Part shown: positions 33,370 through 41,590 of the stretch, piece after piece
Position numbering within the stretch: position 1 is the stretch's first letter
How the letters are laid out: every line of letters starts with the position of its first letter
Virus record (IMG/VR): IMGVR_UViG_3300034061_004392
Location: 1 to 64,000 of that record
DNA from: a virus
DNA length: 64,000 bases
Reading direction: 5' to 3' (one strand)
Notes under the pieces: generated by a model
The model's database searches: none
The model's input: the letters and a program-made list of their open reading frames with translations, nothing else
Told to the model about the DNA's origin: nothing
Position numbers and translations under genes: made by a program

Positions 33370-33978
33370 TTAAGCGTACAATCCAAGTTCTTGGTTGATA
33401 TCAACCATTTTTTGGAGACAACCTTCAGTATACCATGCAGGTATTGGTCTTGAATTGACCTTACCTTTCCATGATGCAAGATGTGTTTTATTATTTATGT
33501 AATAATTTCTGTAAGAAGTAATGGAATCGTCAAATACTTTTACATCATCAGGCATAGCAGGTGTAGGTTCAGTAAATGCAACATCATTGCGTATATTTTT
33601 TGGGTGAATACGCAGAGCATCAACAAGACCTATCTCTTGACACTTGTGTACCTTACCATAACGATAGGTATACTCAGCACACAATTCAATCAGCAAGTGA
33701 ACAAGCCAATCATAATTAGCAGCAGATTGTCTTGCCCACACAGCAGAAGGATGGCTCACATGAGTGGCAGAATATAAAATCTCATCTAGTTCGTTGTTAA
33801 GTTTCCAGCGTTTAACATTACGACCAGTTTTTGATTTTGCTTCAATTGGTGTGCCGTCGAGAATACGGTGTGCAGTTGATAGTAACTGACAATATTCAAG
33901 AATCATTTTGATACAATGCTTATCATTGTGATATACAGCACACACTTTAGGATCATTATGTAAGTAAAAGATATTCAT
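33370..33978 (-). CDS. Conserved T4-like phage protein, unknown function
   Basis: This 202-residue protein starts MNIFYLHNDPKVCAVYHNDK and has HCIKMILEYCQLLSTAHRIL, HPSAVWARQSAANYDWLVHL and CAEYTYRYGKVHKC. These His/Lys/Trp-rich motifs recur in a family seen widely in T4-like phages and some bacteria. No function is established that I can name. It precedes the pstS promoter region. Confidence 0.75.
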   Translation of the reverse strand: MNIFYLHNDPKVCAVYHNDKHCIKMILEYCQLLSTAHRILDGTPIEAKSKTGRNVKRWKLNNELDEILYSATHVSHPSAVWARQSAANYDWLVHLLIELCAEYTYRYGKVHKCQEIGLVDALRIHPKNIRNDVAFTEPTPAMPDDVKVFDDSITSYRNYYINNKTHLASWKGKVNSRPIPAWYTEGCLQKMVDINQELGLYA

Positions 33979-34193
33979 TACCAGTCCAATGAGTCTTTTA
34001 TATCTTCAGTAGTTAAAGGTTTCAGAATGCCGCTAGACATATCATGTGTTATTTCATCAACATAGTATCCAGCACCACGAAGGAACAATGTAAAATTAGC
34101 TAGTACTTCATCAAGTGTTTCTGCTTCAAAAGAAACTGTAGTTTGATAATTTTCATCATTGTTATGATCTGCTCTGAATTCAAAGTGTATCAT
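33978..34193 (-). CDS. Small conserved phage protein
   Basis: This 71-residue protein (FEFRADHNNDENYQTTVSFE, then LANFTLFLRGAGYYVDEI) is mixed alpha/beta without motifs. It overlaps both neighbours (1 and 4 bases). Confidence 0.65.
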   Translation of the reverse strand: MIHFEFRADHNNDENYQTTVSFEAETLDEVLANFTLFLRGAGYYVDEITHDMSSGILKPLTTEDIKDSLDW

Positions 34194-34465
34194 AGTTTAG
34201 GAATCTCCATTTTCACCGATTTATCTTTTTTGGTTGGAAACCGAGCGGCAATATCTTCTGCTGATACTGTTTGCATAGCGAATTGTTTGAATTGATCATA
34301 AGTGTCTTTTACTGGATATGCAGATTTACCATTCACAGCAGCAGAGTCAGCAAAGAATAATACACAGCCACCAATAGCCAGTGGAGCGATTTCAATTACT
34401 TCATCAAGGTTAATAATTACTTTACAGTTTTTTTCTACGGAATCAACTTCAATAAATGTGGCCAT
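34190..34465 (-). CDS. Small protein of unknown function
   Basis: This 91-residue protein opens with FIEVDSVEKNCKVIINLDEV, a short strand pattern like small PH-like or LytTR-like phage proteins, and ends with a Lys-rich tail. The start is coupled to the upstream ORF through TAATG. Confidence 0.65.
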   Translation of the reverse strand: MATFIEVDSVEKNCKVIINLDEVIEIAPLAIGGCVLFFADSAAVNGKSAYPVKDTYDQFKQFAMQTVSAEDIAARFPTKKDKSVKMEIPKL

Positions 34466-34638
34466 TATGCCTCCAGGTCAGGTTTAGAATTATCTTTAAT
34501 TTTTGCATTTTTTGCTTTTGCTTCTGCAATTTCAGCTTCAATCATCATTTTTTTCATGAATGGTAACTCAGATTTAGGTACAGTCATTAGCATTCTTTTG
34601 GTTTCTTTGGACATCTTATAACTTGAATTTACTTTCAC
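34465..34638 (-). CDS. Small basic helical protein with GTG start
   Basis: A 57-residue frame begins with GTG at 34638 behind AAGGAGAAACT. It is Lys/Met-rich (YKMSKETKRMLMTVPKSELP, then MIEAEIAEAKAKNAKIK). It overlaps the next start by one base. No family recognised. Confidence 0.6.
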   Translation of the reverse strand: MKVNSSYKMSKETKRMLMTVPKSELPFMKKMMIEAEIAEAKAKNAKIKDNSKPDLEA

Positions 34639-34647
34639 AGTTTCTCC

Positions 34648-34905
34648 TTAACGAACTTTGTTGCAATCAGGTACAGCGATCAGATAGTTGGTGTATTCAT
34701 TGTGAGGACGAACAAAGTAACAGTTACCATTTACATCCCACACTAAATGATTCTGTACACCTTTCACTTCAGTCAATGCTGGAGGATTCTTTAGTTCTTC
34801 AAAATCTTTTTTTGCCGACCGAGCCAAAAGAAAAGCCATCGCTAACAAAAACAAAATCATAATAATATGCATCAAGTTCTTTCTCATCAATATCAAGTAT
34901 TTCAT
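34648..34905 (-). CDS. Single-pass membrane protein
   Basis: This 85-residue protein has a hydrophobic helix near residues 11-30 (NLMHIIMILFLLAMAFLLAR) and a periplasm-compatible C-terminal domain with two Cys (NCYFVRPHNEY, then VPDCNK). Function unknown. Confidence 0.65.
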   Translation of the reverse strand: MKYLILMRKNLMHIIMILFLLAMAFLLARSAKKDFEELKNPPALTEVKGVQNHLVWDVNGNCYFVRPHNEYTNYLIAVPDCNKVR

Positions 34906-35144
34906 AACATTCCTATTCCTTCAAACAGTTCATATACTAAGTAACATGATAACACAATACCACCGAATATTAAAGAGATATAGGCTAAGTTTTCCACTTT
35001 TTCTCGGTAGTATTCCACTTCAAACTTAATCATGTCTCTCTGTCCCCGCATCATTGGCGATACATCACCATCCAACATGGCAAAAGTCTTATCTGCTTCT
35101 TCCAATCTTCGCTTTGCGGAAATATAATGAATGATAGAAATCAT
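34902..35144 (-). CDS. Membrane-anchored coiled-coil protein
   Basis: From the ATG at 35144 (GGAG nine to ten bases upstream) this 80-residue protein has a helical N-terminus (YISAKRRLEEADKTFAMLDG), then a C-terminal membrane helix (LAYISLIFGGIVLSCYLVYE). A longer reading from 35171 would start at a non-optimal position inside the upstream gene. Unknown function. Confidence 0.6.
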   Translation of the reverse strand: MISIIHYISAKRRLEEADKTFAMLDGDVSPMMRGQRDMIKFEVEYYREKVENLAYISLIFGGIVLSCYLVYELFEGIGML

Positions 35145-35145
35145 T

Positions 35146-35409
35146 TTAGTATTTCTCCAATTTAATACCAAGAAGTTTGAACAATATTTTACGATACCAT
35201 GGGGGTTCTTCTTTGTATGTAAATGTTACTGTATCTTCTGCCAATTTCAATACAGAAGTACCCCAATTAACTTGTGTCGATATTAGACCATCATATGTGA
35301 AGGATGATGTATAAGTCGGCGTTTTCTGAACAGCACAACCTTCATAATCTAATTCTAATGGTATCTGTTCAGTAAGAGGCCAGAAAAATTGTATCTCTAA
35401 TTGATGCAT
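35146..35409 (-). CDS. Small phage protein, unknown function
   Basis: This 87-residue protein starts at ATG 35409, though a GTG at 35421 is also in frame. It contains IQFFWPLTEQIPLELDYEGC and ends with basic residues. No motif recognised. Confidence 0.6.
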   Translation of the reverse strand: MHQLEIQFFWPLTEQIPLELDYEGCAVQKTPTYTSSFTYDGLISTQVNWGTSVLKLAEDTVTFTYKEEPPWYRKILFKLLGIKLEKY

Positions 35410-35411
35410 AA

Positions 35412-36071
35412 TTAATCCCACAGGTTGCGGTAGTATTTACCAAACAAACGGAAACCATTTTGCATTCTTTCCTCTACCGCACGAATACCATCGTAGTCGC
35501 ATTTATAGGTATGTTTAGGACCATGGCCCATCTGAAAAAGTAAATGCTCACCTTTTGGTACTTCATTTCCATCTTTGTCTACAGGTGTCCATGTCATATC
35601 AATTTCACCTGAACTATATGCATCTTGCCATGAATCATCAACGAGGTGTTCAAATGCAAAAATCATTTCATCAAGAACATAATCCCAACGACCGAAGTGA
35701 TTATCATCAACAGCATATTCATCTTCTTTGGGAGGTGCAGAGGTAGATTTTAATTGTTCAGGAACATCTTCATCACCAACAGTAGGAGCACCATGCTTAG
35801 TTTCTTTTAGTTGCTTGAGCATAGGAAGAATGATGTAGGACAATGTATGATCCATGCTCCATGTATCCCAGCGGTCAATCTTAACATGACGAACCTGTGG
35901 GTGTACAAAGTCTAGAAATTTTTGAAGTGCGGTAGTAAAAGGCAAGAGAATATCTGACAGCTTTACAATGATAGGCTCATCATAATCAATTTCACGCCAG
36001 AAGAAAACTTTTTCTAAAATAGTATATGGAGAAATCCAATGACTTCTATAGTTGGAAATGTAGATTTTCAT
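35412..36071 (-). CDS. Conserved T4-like phage protein with Trp/Asp-rich core
   Basis: This 219-residue protein has KIDRWDTWSMDHTLSYIILP then MLKQLKETKHGAPTVGDEDV, and NHFGRWDYVLDEMIFAFEHL. These motifs occur in a protein nearly universal in T4-like aquatic phages, but its role is not known to me. The two His/Asp blocks look like ligand-binding sites. It shares ATGA-type coupling with the next small ORF. Confidence 0.8.
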   Translation of the reverse strand: MKIYISNYRSHWISPYTILEKVFFWREIDYDEPIIVKLSDILLPFTTALQKFLDFVHPQVRHVKIDRWDTWSMDHTLSYIILPMLKQLKETKHGAPTVGDEDVPEQLKSTSAPPKEDEYAVDDNHFGRWDYVLDEMIFAFEHLVDDSWQDAYSSGEIDMTWTPVDKDGNEVPKGEHLLFQMGHGPKHTYKCDYDGIRAVEERMQNGFRLFGKYYRNLWD

Positions 36072-36202
36072 TCATCTTTATCCATAATGTGCAACATAGT
36101 AAAAAAACCTATTGTCATCAAAAGAAAACCAAATAAGTCACCAAACCTTATAGAAAGAAAGGTAAATACAAAGAACAAAAAATAAACTAAATTATCTCTC
36201 AT
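36068..36202 (-). CDS. Small membrane protein (44 residues)
   Basis: Starts at 36202 and reads MRDNLVYFLFFVFTFLSIRF followed by GDLFGFLLMTIGFFTM, two hydrophobic helices. It overlaps the upstream gene by 11 bases and the next by four. Unknown role. Confidence 0.55.
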   Translation of the reverse strand: MRDNLVYFLFFVFTFLSIRFGDLFGFLLMTIGFFTMLHIMDKDE

Positions 36203-36404
36203 TAACAATGGCGGTAATCTGATGGGCAGGAATGCCAATATCATACGCCATACAATGATAGGTCATTAGCTGAATGATTCTGGCAGCTTTATTTATGAGT
36301 ACACCACGCTCATGTTCACCAAATTGATTTTGAAGTATGGCATACTCATTCAACTGCTCAATGAACCTATCTATTGCTAGAGAGTCTTTAACTATCTCAC
36401 TCAT
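36192..36404 (-). CDS. Small helical protein, unknown function
   Basis: This 70-residue protein (KDSLAIDRFIEQLNEYAILQ, then RIIQLMTYHCMAYDIGIPAH) shows no known motif. Overlaps both neighbours. Confidence 0.6.
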   Translation of the reverse strand: MSEIVKDSLAIDRFIEQLNEYAILQNQFGEHERGVLINKAARIIQLMTYHCMAYDIGIPAHQITAIVNER

Positions 36405-36606
36405 TGGTTATAGGAAATAATTTTAGTGCTTCTAGTTTATCTTGATATTCTGCAATATAAGCCAATTCTTTTTCAATAGCATCCATCAGGTCTGTGTGTT
36501 CTGGTAGTGCTGTAGGATTACGCAGCATCACCTCAACATTCACACGGTGCTTTTGAATATGGCTTTGAAAGTGAACCATACTCGCTTTTAATATTTCATT
36601 CCTCAT
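36397..36606 (-). CDS. Small conserved phage protein
   Basis: This 69-residue protein (MRNEILKASMVHFQSHIQKH, then MRN/MLRNPTALPEHTDLMDA and IEKELAYIAEYQDKLEAL) resembles a small helical protein repeatedly found among early genes of T4-like phages. Function unknown. Confidence 0.65.
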   Translation of the reverse strand: MRNEILKASMVHFQSHIQKHRVNVEVMLRNPTALPEHTDLMDAIEKELAYIAEYQDKLEALKLFPITNE

Positions 36607-36884
36607 TCTTCATCTCCTTCAATTAGATCATAGGTAACATCATACCCACCTTTTCGTGAGGTCCACCAATCATCATATTCGTGGTCCCAATCAATATCAA
36701 CACCTGCATTCCATGCATCATCCATGATTTCCGACACACTTAATTCACCAGATGAAAGATCAGACATTTTTTGCTTAATCTCATCTTCTTCTAATTCTGG
36801 ATAAACTTCACCAATGAAATCTTCAGTAATCTCAAATGTCCATTGTGAGTCTACAGAATGCCACTCATGCTTCATAACTTTCAT
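36603..36884 (-). CDS. Small acidic protein, unknown function
   Basis: This 93-residue acidic protein (HSVDSQWTFEITEDFIGEVY, then DDAWNAGVDIDWDHEYDDWW) has no recognised motif. It abuts the phosphoesterase gene. Confidence 0.6.
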   Translation of the reverse strand: MKVMKHEWHSVDSQWTFEITEDFIGEVYPELEEDEIKQKMSDLSSGELSVSEIMDDAWNAGVDIDWDHEYDDWWTSRKGGYDVTYDLIEGDEE

Positions 36885-37700
36885 CTATACCTCCACATAC
36901 TTCAGTTTAAAATTGTCTGCACGGCTTTCATACCCATCATAACCACGAGGATTACATACGACACGGGTAGTACCAACCATATAATCAAACTCATCGTGGG
37001 TGTGACCGTGCGTCCACAATTTGATGTTTCGGTTATTCAGAATGAACTCGATAAGGTCACTTGAATAGGCTCCGTTGATTAAATGTTCCTTAGCATATTT
37101 AGGCTTAACACTTTCCTTTGTTGGTGCATGATGACCCACAACAACAAACTTGGTATCAGGATTCAATGACAAACAAGTTTTCAGTCTGGTCAAGAACTGT
37201 TCATGATCCTTCATAGCATCTTCAGGAAGAAAACGATATCCTTCACCATTTTTCTTGTTAGTTACCAAACGAAAATCATTCATTCTTTGAAGAACATTGT
37301 TAAGGGTAAGAGGATCACCTCTGTTCATATCAGTCCACAATGTACCACCAAAGAAAATAACATCATCAATACGAAGGCTCTCTTTGTCTAGGATAACGAG
37401 ATTATCGAATCTAAACACCTTACGGAGTATAGGCAAAGTATTACCAAAGTCGCCATGATAGTGTTCATGGTTGCCGGCGATATACAATACCATCTTGAAT
37501 TCTTTGCAGCAATTCTCAACGAAATCATAGAACTTTTGTGCCCGTAGTGCTCCATCATCCATGATAGGATCATGGAACATTTCAAGGTCTTTAGCAACTA
37601 GAATATCACCACCAAGAATCAATACATCGGCACCTTCTTCATTGCGAAGAACCAGGTTACCAAACTCAAGATGAAGGTCAGAGCAAACGGCGATTTTCAT
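36885..37700 (-). CDS. Calcineurin-like metallophosphoesterase
   Basis: This 271-residue protein has CSDLHLEFG, VLILGGDILVAKDL, YIAGNHEHYHGDFG, VVVGHHAPT and LWTHGHTHDEFDY, the five metallophosphoesterase blocks. It is a different branch from the LpxH-like enzyme. Possible substrates are nucleotides or nucleic acid ends. It overlaps the next gene by four bases and is under the promoter at 37966. Confidence 0.9.
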   Translation of the reverse strand: MKIAVCSDLHLEFGNLVLRNEEGADVLILGGDILVAKDLEMFHDPIMDDGALRAQKFYDFVENCCKEFKMVLYIAGNHEHYHGDFGNTLPILRKVFRFDNLVILDKESLRIDDVIFFGGTLWTDMNRGDPLTLNNVLQRMNDFRLVTNKKNGEGYRFLPEDAMKDHEQFLTRLKTCLSLNPDTKFVVVGHHAPTKESVKPKYAKEHLINGAYSSDLIEFILNNRNIKLWTHGHTHDEFDYMVGTTRVVCNPRGYDGYESRADNFKLKYVEV

Positions 37701-37936
37701 AGGTATTTGTATAATTCAAGTCGAGCATCAGTTAAGGAAGAAAACTTCTTATCTTTTATATAGATGGTCTTTGATGACATTACACGGCATTCACCAATAA
37801 GTGTATCGAATGAGTAATAGGTATTCTTACCATCAACCACTTTTGTTTTGCAATGATAGTCTTTTGCTAGACCAGAAAACATCAGCAATTCACGGAATTC
37901 ATCAGATACAAGTTTACGCAGGTATGCAGCGTTCAT
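37697..37936 (-). CDS. Small protein, unknown function
   Basis: This 79-residue protein (AAYLRKLVSDEFRELLMFSG, then YSFDTLIGECRVMSSKTIYI) has no recognised motif. First gene after the 37966 promoter. Confidence 0.6.
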   Translation of the reverse strand: MNAAYLRKLVSDEFRELLMFSGLAKDYHCKTKVVDGKNTYYSFDTLIGECRVMSSKTIYIKDKKFSSLTDARLELYKYL

Positions 37937-37965
37937 AATGTAGACCTTTTCTCACTCAATGCTTT

Positions 37966-37994
37966 ATTGTATCATAGCTGGCTTGAATTGTCAA
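37966..37994 (-). promoter_or_regulatory. sigma70-like promoter for the 37936-leftward operon
   Basis: Minus-strand TTGACA (37989-37994), 17-bp spacer, TACAAT (37966-37971). Confidence 0.82.
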
Positions 37995-38014
37995 CTGTTT
38001 CTTTTTTGCAACAC

Positions 38015-38356
38015 TTATGGTATCACTTTGTTAACTCTTAGCAACTGTACTTGGTCTTTTGGTGTGGCGAATATTCTAGCACGGCAAATAACCGTATTCA
38101 TTGAAAAATTTTCTTCTTTGGTAAATTCAATAGCATTATTTTCCAAAAGTTTTTTGACTAATAGGTCACATAATTCCATCTTAATCTCATAATCAGCAAC
38201 TATCCTATCTTCAAGTTCAGATTTTGATTTTTCTACCTGAGCATAGATGGGTGTACCTCTAACCTCTGCTATACTAACCACACTAGTCGTAGTTAAATTT
38301 GAATTTATAGGACCTATAGTAGTACCTATGGTGCCTGATGCATTGGTCATAGCCAT
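38015..38356 (-). CDS. Hypothetical protein
   Basis: This 113-residue protein has a Thr/Asn/Ser-rich N-terminus (NASGTIGTTIGPINSNLTTT), then a charged helical part and a basic C-terminus. Nothing identifies it. Confidence 0.6.
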   Translation of the reverse strand: MAMTNASGTIGTTIGPINSNLTTTSVVSIAEVRGTPIYAQVEKSKSELEDRIVADYEIKMELCDLLVKKLLENNAIEFTKEENFSMNTVICRARIFATPKDQVQLLRVNKVIP

Positions 38357-38359
38357 TTT

Positions 38360-38458
38360 TTACATTATATGAGTTAAGTAAATTAAAAATAGATGAAACA
38401 ACAAAGGCGTTGATAAAAAAATTAAAGTAAAGGTAAAAAGAAAAAAATGAAATGGCAT
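38360..38458 (-). CDS. Very small hydrophobic peptide (32 residues)
   Basis: ATG at 38458, reading PFHFFLFTFTLIFLSTPLLF then a short hydrophobic end. Fills the gap between two genes in the same operon. The ribosome-binding site is weak, so it may not be expressed. Confidence 0.4.
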   Translation of the reverse strand: MPFHFFLFTFTLIFLSTPLLFHLFLIYLTHIM

Positions 38459-38462
38459 GATA

Positions 38463-38672
38463 TTATTTCTTCTTAATAGGTTTCTTAGGAAATTTCGTGC
38501 ACCACAAACACTTTGTTGTTGCCGTATCATGAAAATACAAATTCATATCAAAATATTCTTTGCTGCATGATGTGCAGGTGAATTTGTGCATCTCAACATC
38601 TACCTGTTCGGCTACTTGTCGTTTTCTATTTAGGCGTTTAGGTTTATCTTCCATAAAATCAAGAACTGACAT
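38463..38672 (-). CDS. Zinc-ribbon-like small protein
   Basis: This 69-residue protein has CTSC (about residue 33) and CLWC (about residue 55) on either side of a strand pattern, and basic ends (KRLNRKRQVAEQ, KPIKKK). This fits a zinc ribbon, perhaps nucleic-acid binding. Confidence 0.65.
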   Translation of the reverse strand: MSVLDFMEDKPKRLNRKRQVAEQVDVEMHKFTCTSCSKEYFDMNLYFHDTATTKCLWCTKFPKKPIKKK

Positions 38673-39039
38673 TGGGTTGCTCTTTTTGTAGGTAGTTTGG
38701 AGTTTCTTCTACTTGTTTTTGTATTTTAACAGGAGGTTTAACAGGTACATCTTCTGGCTTATGTCCTGCAATTACAACTAGGCAGAACAAAGCTAATGCA
38801 CCAGCAACAATAAACTTCCAGAACAAAACAAAAACAAGACCAACAATAGCAATGATAATACCAAAGATTACAATATTCTCAAGGACTGGTGTTGAAACAC
38901 CTAGCAATGAAGCAAAGTCAACATTCAATCCTGTTGAACTAGGAGCAGGTGGTACATTCGTTATGATCTCCACGGTTTCTTTGATTGGAGTTACCGAAGG
39001 TACATCTTCTATCACTTCTGGTGCTATGCTAATAGGCAT
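38659..39039 (-). CDS. Two-helix membrane protein
   Basis: This 126-residue protein has a Pro-rich N-terminal third, hydrophobic stretches NIVIFGIIIAIVGLVFVLFW and FIVAGALALFCLVVIAG, and a Pro/Lys/Gln-rich cytoplasmic end. Unknown function. Overlaps the zinc-ribbon gene by 14 bases. Confidence 0.6.
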   Translation of the reverse strand: MPISIAPEVIEDVPSVTPIKETVEIITNVPPAPSSTGLNVDFASLLGVSTPVLENIVIFGIIIAIVGLVFVLFWKFIVAGALALFCLVVIAGHKPEDVPVKPPVKIQKQVEETPNYLQKEQPNVSS

Positions 39040-39051
39040 AATAAATCCTCA

Positions 39052-39234
39052 CTATTTTTGAAGATAACTCAAAACATAATCAATTACTTGCTGCTCATCT
39101 TCCTCATACACTTGATCTGGTGTTTTATTCTCAAATGCAAGATTAGGACTTTCCCACCATCTGTTCACAAGGTCATCACTACCTAACATAGCAAACAGCA
39201 TGATATTCAGTTTTCTTTTTTTATCAGAGTCCAT
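39052..39234 (-). CDS. Small protein with resemblance to the MbcA/ParS/Xre antitoxin C-terminal domain
   Basis: This 60-residue protein has LGSDDLVNRWWESPNLAFEN then KTPDQVYEEDEQQVIDYVLS. The pattern W-W-x-S-P-N-x-A-F-x-x-x-T-P-x-x-V resembles DUF2384, the toxin-binding part of some antitoxins. No toxin-like RES gene is adjacent. Similar standalone proteins are seen in T4-like phages. Confidence 0.5.
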   Translation of the reverse strand: MDSDKKRKLNIMLFAMLGSDDLVNRWWESPNLAFENKTPDQVYEEDEQQVIDYVLSYLQK

Positions 39235-39451
39235 TGTAATAGTTCACCATACCAACAACATAAAGGAATACTATTATGCATTGAACGGTCATCAGGCTCC
39301 ACTTACGCCAGTGCCAACCTAGAATAAACCACATCAGGTTACCTATTGTTTGCACATATAGGTAATAAGGAAATAAATTGAAGGCAGCCATTGCCACACC
39401 AATAATCAGTATGACTGTGGCTGACCACTCAAAATAGAATTCCTTACTCAC
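39224..39451 (-). CDS. Membrane protein with two helices
   Basis: This 75-residue protein has hydrophobic stretches ATVILIIGVAMAAFNLFPYY and LMTVQCIIVFLYVVGMVNYY with a Trp/Lys loop (GWHWRKWSL). Overlaps both neighbours. Unknown function. Confidence 0.65.
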   Translation of the reverse strand: MSKEFYFEWSATVILIIGVAMAAFNLFPYYLYVQTIGNLMWFILGWHWRKWSLMTVQCIIVFLYVVGMVNYYNGL

Positions 39452-39774
39452 ACTGCCTCAGCGGCTTCTTTTGTTTCAACAGGTGCTGGTGTAGCAGCAG
39501 GCTTGCCAGTGTAGCAACCATTCGTGTCGAACTCTTTGAAGTTTACAAGTTGGTATGCAGACACTTTACGGCCGTCTTTGATGACCTTGATGACGCCGTT
39601 ATCAAACTTACGGATGTCATAGATGAAGGTAGACAGGCGATACATCAAGGCAGACATTTTAGCATCAGCAGCAAAGGATGCTTTGATATCGTCAACAGCT
39701 ACAACTTTACCGCTCAGGAGAACCTGTGCAACTTTGTTGTGAGGACGGATTTTAGGTGCTTTAGTTTTAGACAT
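39448..39774 (-). CDS. Conserved small phage protein, unknown function
   Basis: From ATG 39774 (GGAG ten bases upstream) this 108-residue protein begins SKTKAPKIRPHNKVAQVLLS, contains LMYRLSTFIYDIRKFDNGVI and a Pro/Ala-rich end. A helix-turn-helix-like middle is possible. The TTG at 39789 is a less likely start. It is the first gene after the 39808 promoter. Confidence 0.65.
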   Translation of the reverse strand: MSKTKAPKIRPHNKVAQVLLSGKVVAVDDIKASFAADAKMSALMYRLSTFIYDIRKFDNGVIKVIKDGRKVSAYQLVNFKEFDTNGCYTGKPAATPAPVETKEAAEAV

Positions 39775-39807
39775 AATATAAATCTCCAATCAAGTTAGTA
39801 CAATGAT

Positions 39808-39836
39808 ATCTTAACACACTTTGGATAGTATGTCAA
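39808..39836 (-). promoter_or_regulatory. sigma70-like promoter for the 39774-leftward operon
   Basis: Minus-strand TTGACA (39831-39836), 17-bp spacer, TAAGAT (39808-39813). The -35 box lies just after the stop of the CobS-like gene. Confidence 0.75.
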
Positions 39837-39839
39837 GGG

Positions 39840-40997
39840 TTAAAAAGGAATTTCGCCAGATGGCTGTGGTGCTACTGGTACAGGTTCTGGTTCATTCGCT
39901 TTTGCATCAATCTTGGTGTACAGATCCAAGAATGAAGTTTTGGTTTCAGCATCAAAACGAGCCACACACAATTCAATGGCTTTCATGCGGTCACCAAAAA
40001 TCTTATATGCTTTGGCAATGTGAACAAGACGGCGAGTAGAAATAATTTCATCTACGGCATTCTCATTAAACGATTTGCGAATAACATCTGCCCACTGTGT
40101 AAGCAGTTCAACAAATTCTTTGTCCTCGATAAGAGGTGTAAGAATTTTCTTTTCTGTCTTAACATCAGGATATTCTTGTTCGACAGTAATAGGGAAACGC
40201 TCAAGGAATGCATCATCAAGAATTTGTGACAGATACTTACCTTCATCAGAGCCACGACCTTTGGTGTTTGCAGTAGCAATCACATTGAAGCCAGGTGCAG
40301 GATAGACCATCTCACCATTCTTTTTGTTGTAGTATGGTTTGCCTTCTAAGATACCTTGTAGGCACATGAGTTTATTAGAACCACGGTCAACTTCATCAAT
40401 CAACAGAATGGCACCTCGCTTCATTGCAACGATAACAGGACCATCACGGTTAACCACATTACCGTCAACAAGTGTAGGACCACCAAGTAGATCAGATTCA
40501 TCGGTCTCAATAGAAATATTGACACGGATACATTCTCGCTTTAGTGTGGCACACACTTGTTCAACCATCAAGGTCTTACCGTTACCCGATAGACCAGTAA
40601 CGAAGATAGGATAGAATTGTTTTGAGCCAATGATTTGATTCAGGTCCTTGTAGAAACCAAAAGGAACATAATCGGGATATAGACTAGGAATAGAAGGTTC
40701 TGATTCATCAATCAATTTGGGTTGTTTGAAAGCCAGTACCTGAGCAGCCAGTTCAACGGTCTCGGTTTCTTTTACCTCAACAGTAACAGGAACCTTTACC
40801 TCAACTTTGCTACCTTGAAGGACAGGAAGTTTATACTGACCACGACCTGCACGGTAAGTAGGACGAGAAACAAACCAGTATGGGAACGGTGCATCCTTTT
40901 CTGTTACCACACGGTCAATAGCATCCCGTGTAAGAATAGCACCAGGACCATATACCTCAGTGGCCGCTTCAACAAAGGCAATTGCATTACGATTCAT
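39840..40997 (-). CDS. cobS: CobS-like AAA+ ATPase
   Basis: From ATG 40997 (GAGGTGAAT just upstream) this protein has 385 residues. Walker A is GLSGNGKTLM near residue 140 and Walker B is ILLIDEVDRGSN; MKRGAILLIDEVDRG, VIATANTKGRGSDEG and LDDAFLERFPITVEQ are typical of CobS/MoxR AAA+ proteins. CobS with CobT makes the cobaltochelatase ATPase, but phage versions more likely pair with the VWA protein at 55094 to act on virion or host complexes. The N-terminal 100 residues are phage-specific. Perfect consensus promoter at 41197. Confidence 0.88.
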   Translation of the reverse strand: MNRNAIAFVEAATEVYGPGAILTRDAIDRVVTEKDAPFPYWFVSRPTYRAGRGQYKLPVLQGSKVEVKVPVTVEVKETETVELAAQVLAFKQPKLIDESEPSIPSLYPDYVPFGFYKDLNQIIGSKQFYPIFVTGLSGNGKTLMVEQVCATLKRECIRVNISIETDESDLLGGPTLVDGNVVNRDGPVIVAMKRGAILLIDEVDRGSNKLMCLQGILEGKPYYNKKNGEMVYPAPGFNVIATANTKGRGSDEGKYLSQILDDAFLERFPITVEQEYPDVKTEKKILTPLIEDKEFVELLTQWADVIRKSFNENAVDEIISTRRLVHIAKAYKIFGDRMKAIELCVARFDAETKTSFLDLYTKIDAKANEPEPVPVAPQPSGEIPF

Positions 40998-41166
40998 ATT
41001 CACCTCGCTCATAATCAGATTCATCAGGATACAAGTATCCCATCTTTTCCATCGTTTTTATTACCTCATCAATGGTTATACCTAGAAAGGTTGAAACTTG
41101 CCTAGGTGTATATCCATCGTCAATCAATTCCATAATTGATATCATTTGGTCTTTCATTTTACCCAT
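40987..41166 (-). CDS. Small helix-turn-helix-like protein
   Basis: A 59-residue frame from ATG 41166 (GAGGTAAAAC before it) reads MISIMELIDDGYTPRQVSTF then LGITIDEVIKTMEKMGYLYP, a plausible helix-turn-helix. It overlaps the CobS start. Could be a small transcription regulator; not proven. Confidence 0.6.
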   Translation of the reverse strand: MGKMKDQMISIMELIDDGYTPRQVSTFLGITIDEVIKTMEKMGYLYPDESDYERGEYES

Positions 41167-41196
41167 TGTTTTACCTCATTGTTACCAACACCATTA

Positions 41197-41225
41197 ATTA
41201 TAATGGTTACCTGGTGAATTGTCAA
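41197..41225 (-). promoter_or_regulatory. Consensus sigma70-like promoter for the small regulator and cobS
   Basis: Minus-strand TTGACA (41220-41225) and TATAAT (41197-41202), both perfect, 17-bp spacer. Confidence 0.87.
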
Positions 41226-41257
41226 CAAGTTTACCTCAATGTTGTAAAAATACAACA

Positions 41258-41587
41258 TCAAGCCCCCGGCCAACGCACGGTACCATAATTGAATGTCAAA
41301 ATGTTACCTCGGGCAAAGTTGGTAGCAGGTGCATTCCAACTTGCGGCTTTGAGAATATCACCTTTCTTAAATTTCTTACCATCCTCTTTTACAATAAAAG
41401 AATGGACAGAGGTACCTTGAATAACCTTGATATATTTGCTACCTTCCTTGAAGGTTAGTTTATTTGCAAATTCCTCAATCATCCGTTCACGGACACCACA
41501 GGAAACATCATCATCCCTAGAACGGCCTTGCCATTGTTTATAGTCATCAAAGATATAATTAAGATAATAATAAATTTCGTTATTCAT
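41258..41587 (-). CDS. Conserved phage protein, unknown function
   Basis: This 109-residue protein has IYYYLNYIFDDYKQWQGRSR and a beta-rich C-terminal half (FIVKEDGKKFKKGDILKAAS, then NFARGNILTFNYGTVRWPGA) like small SH3-type proteins of T4-like phages. No known role. Confidence 0.65.
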   Translation of the reverse strand: MNNEIYYYLNYIFDDYKQWQGRSRDDDVSCGVRERMIEEFANKLTFKEGSKYIKVIQGTSVHSFIVKEDGKKFKKGDILKAASWNAPATNFARGNILTFNYGTVRWPGA

Positions 41588-41590
41588 ATA

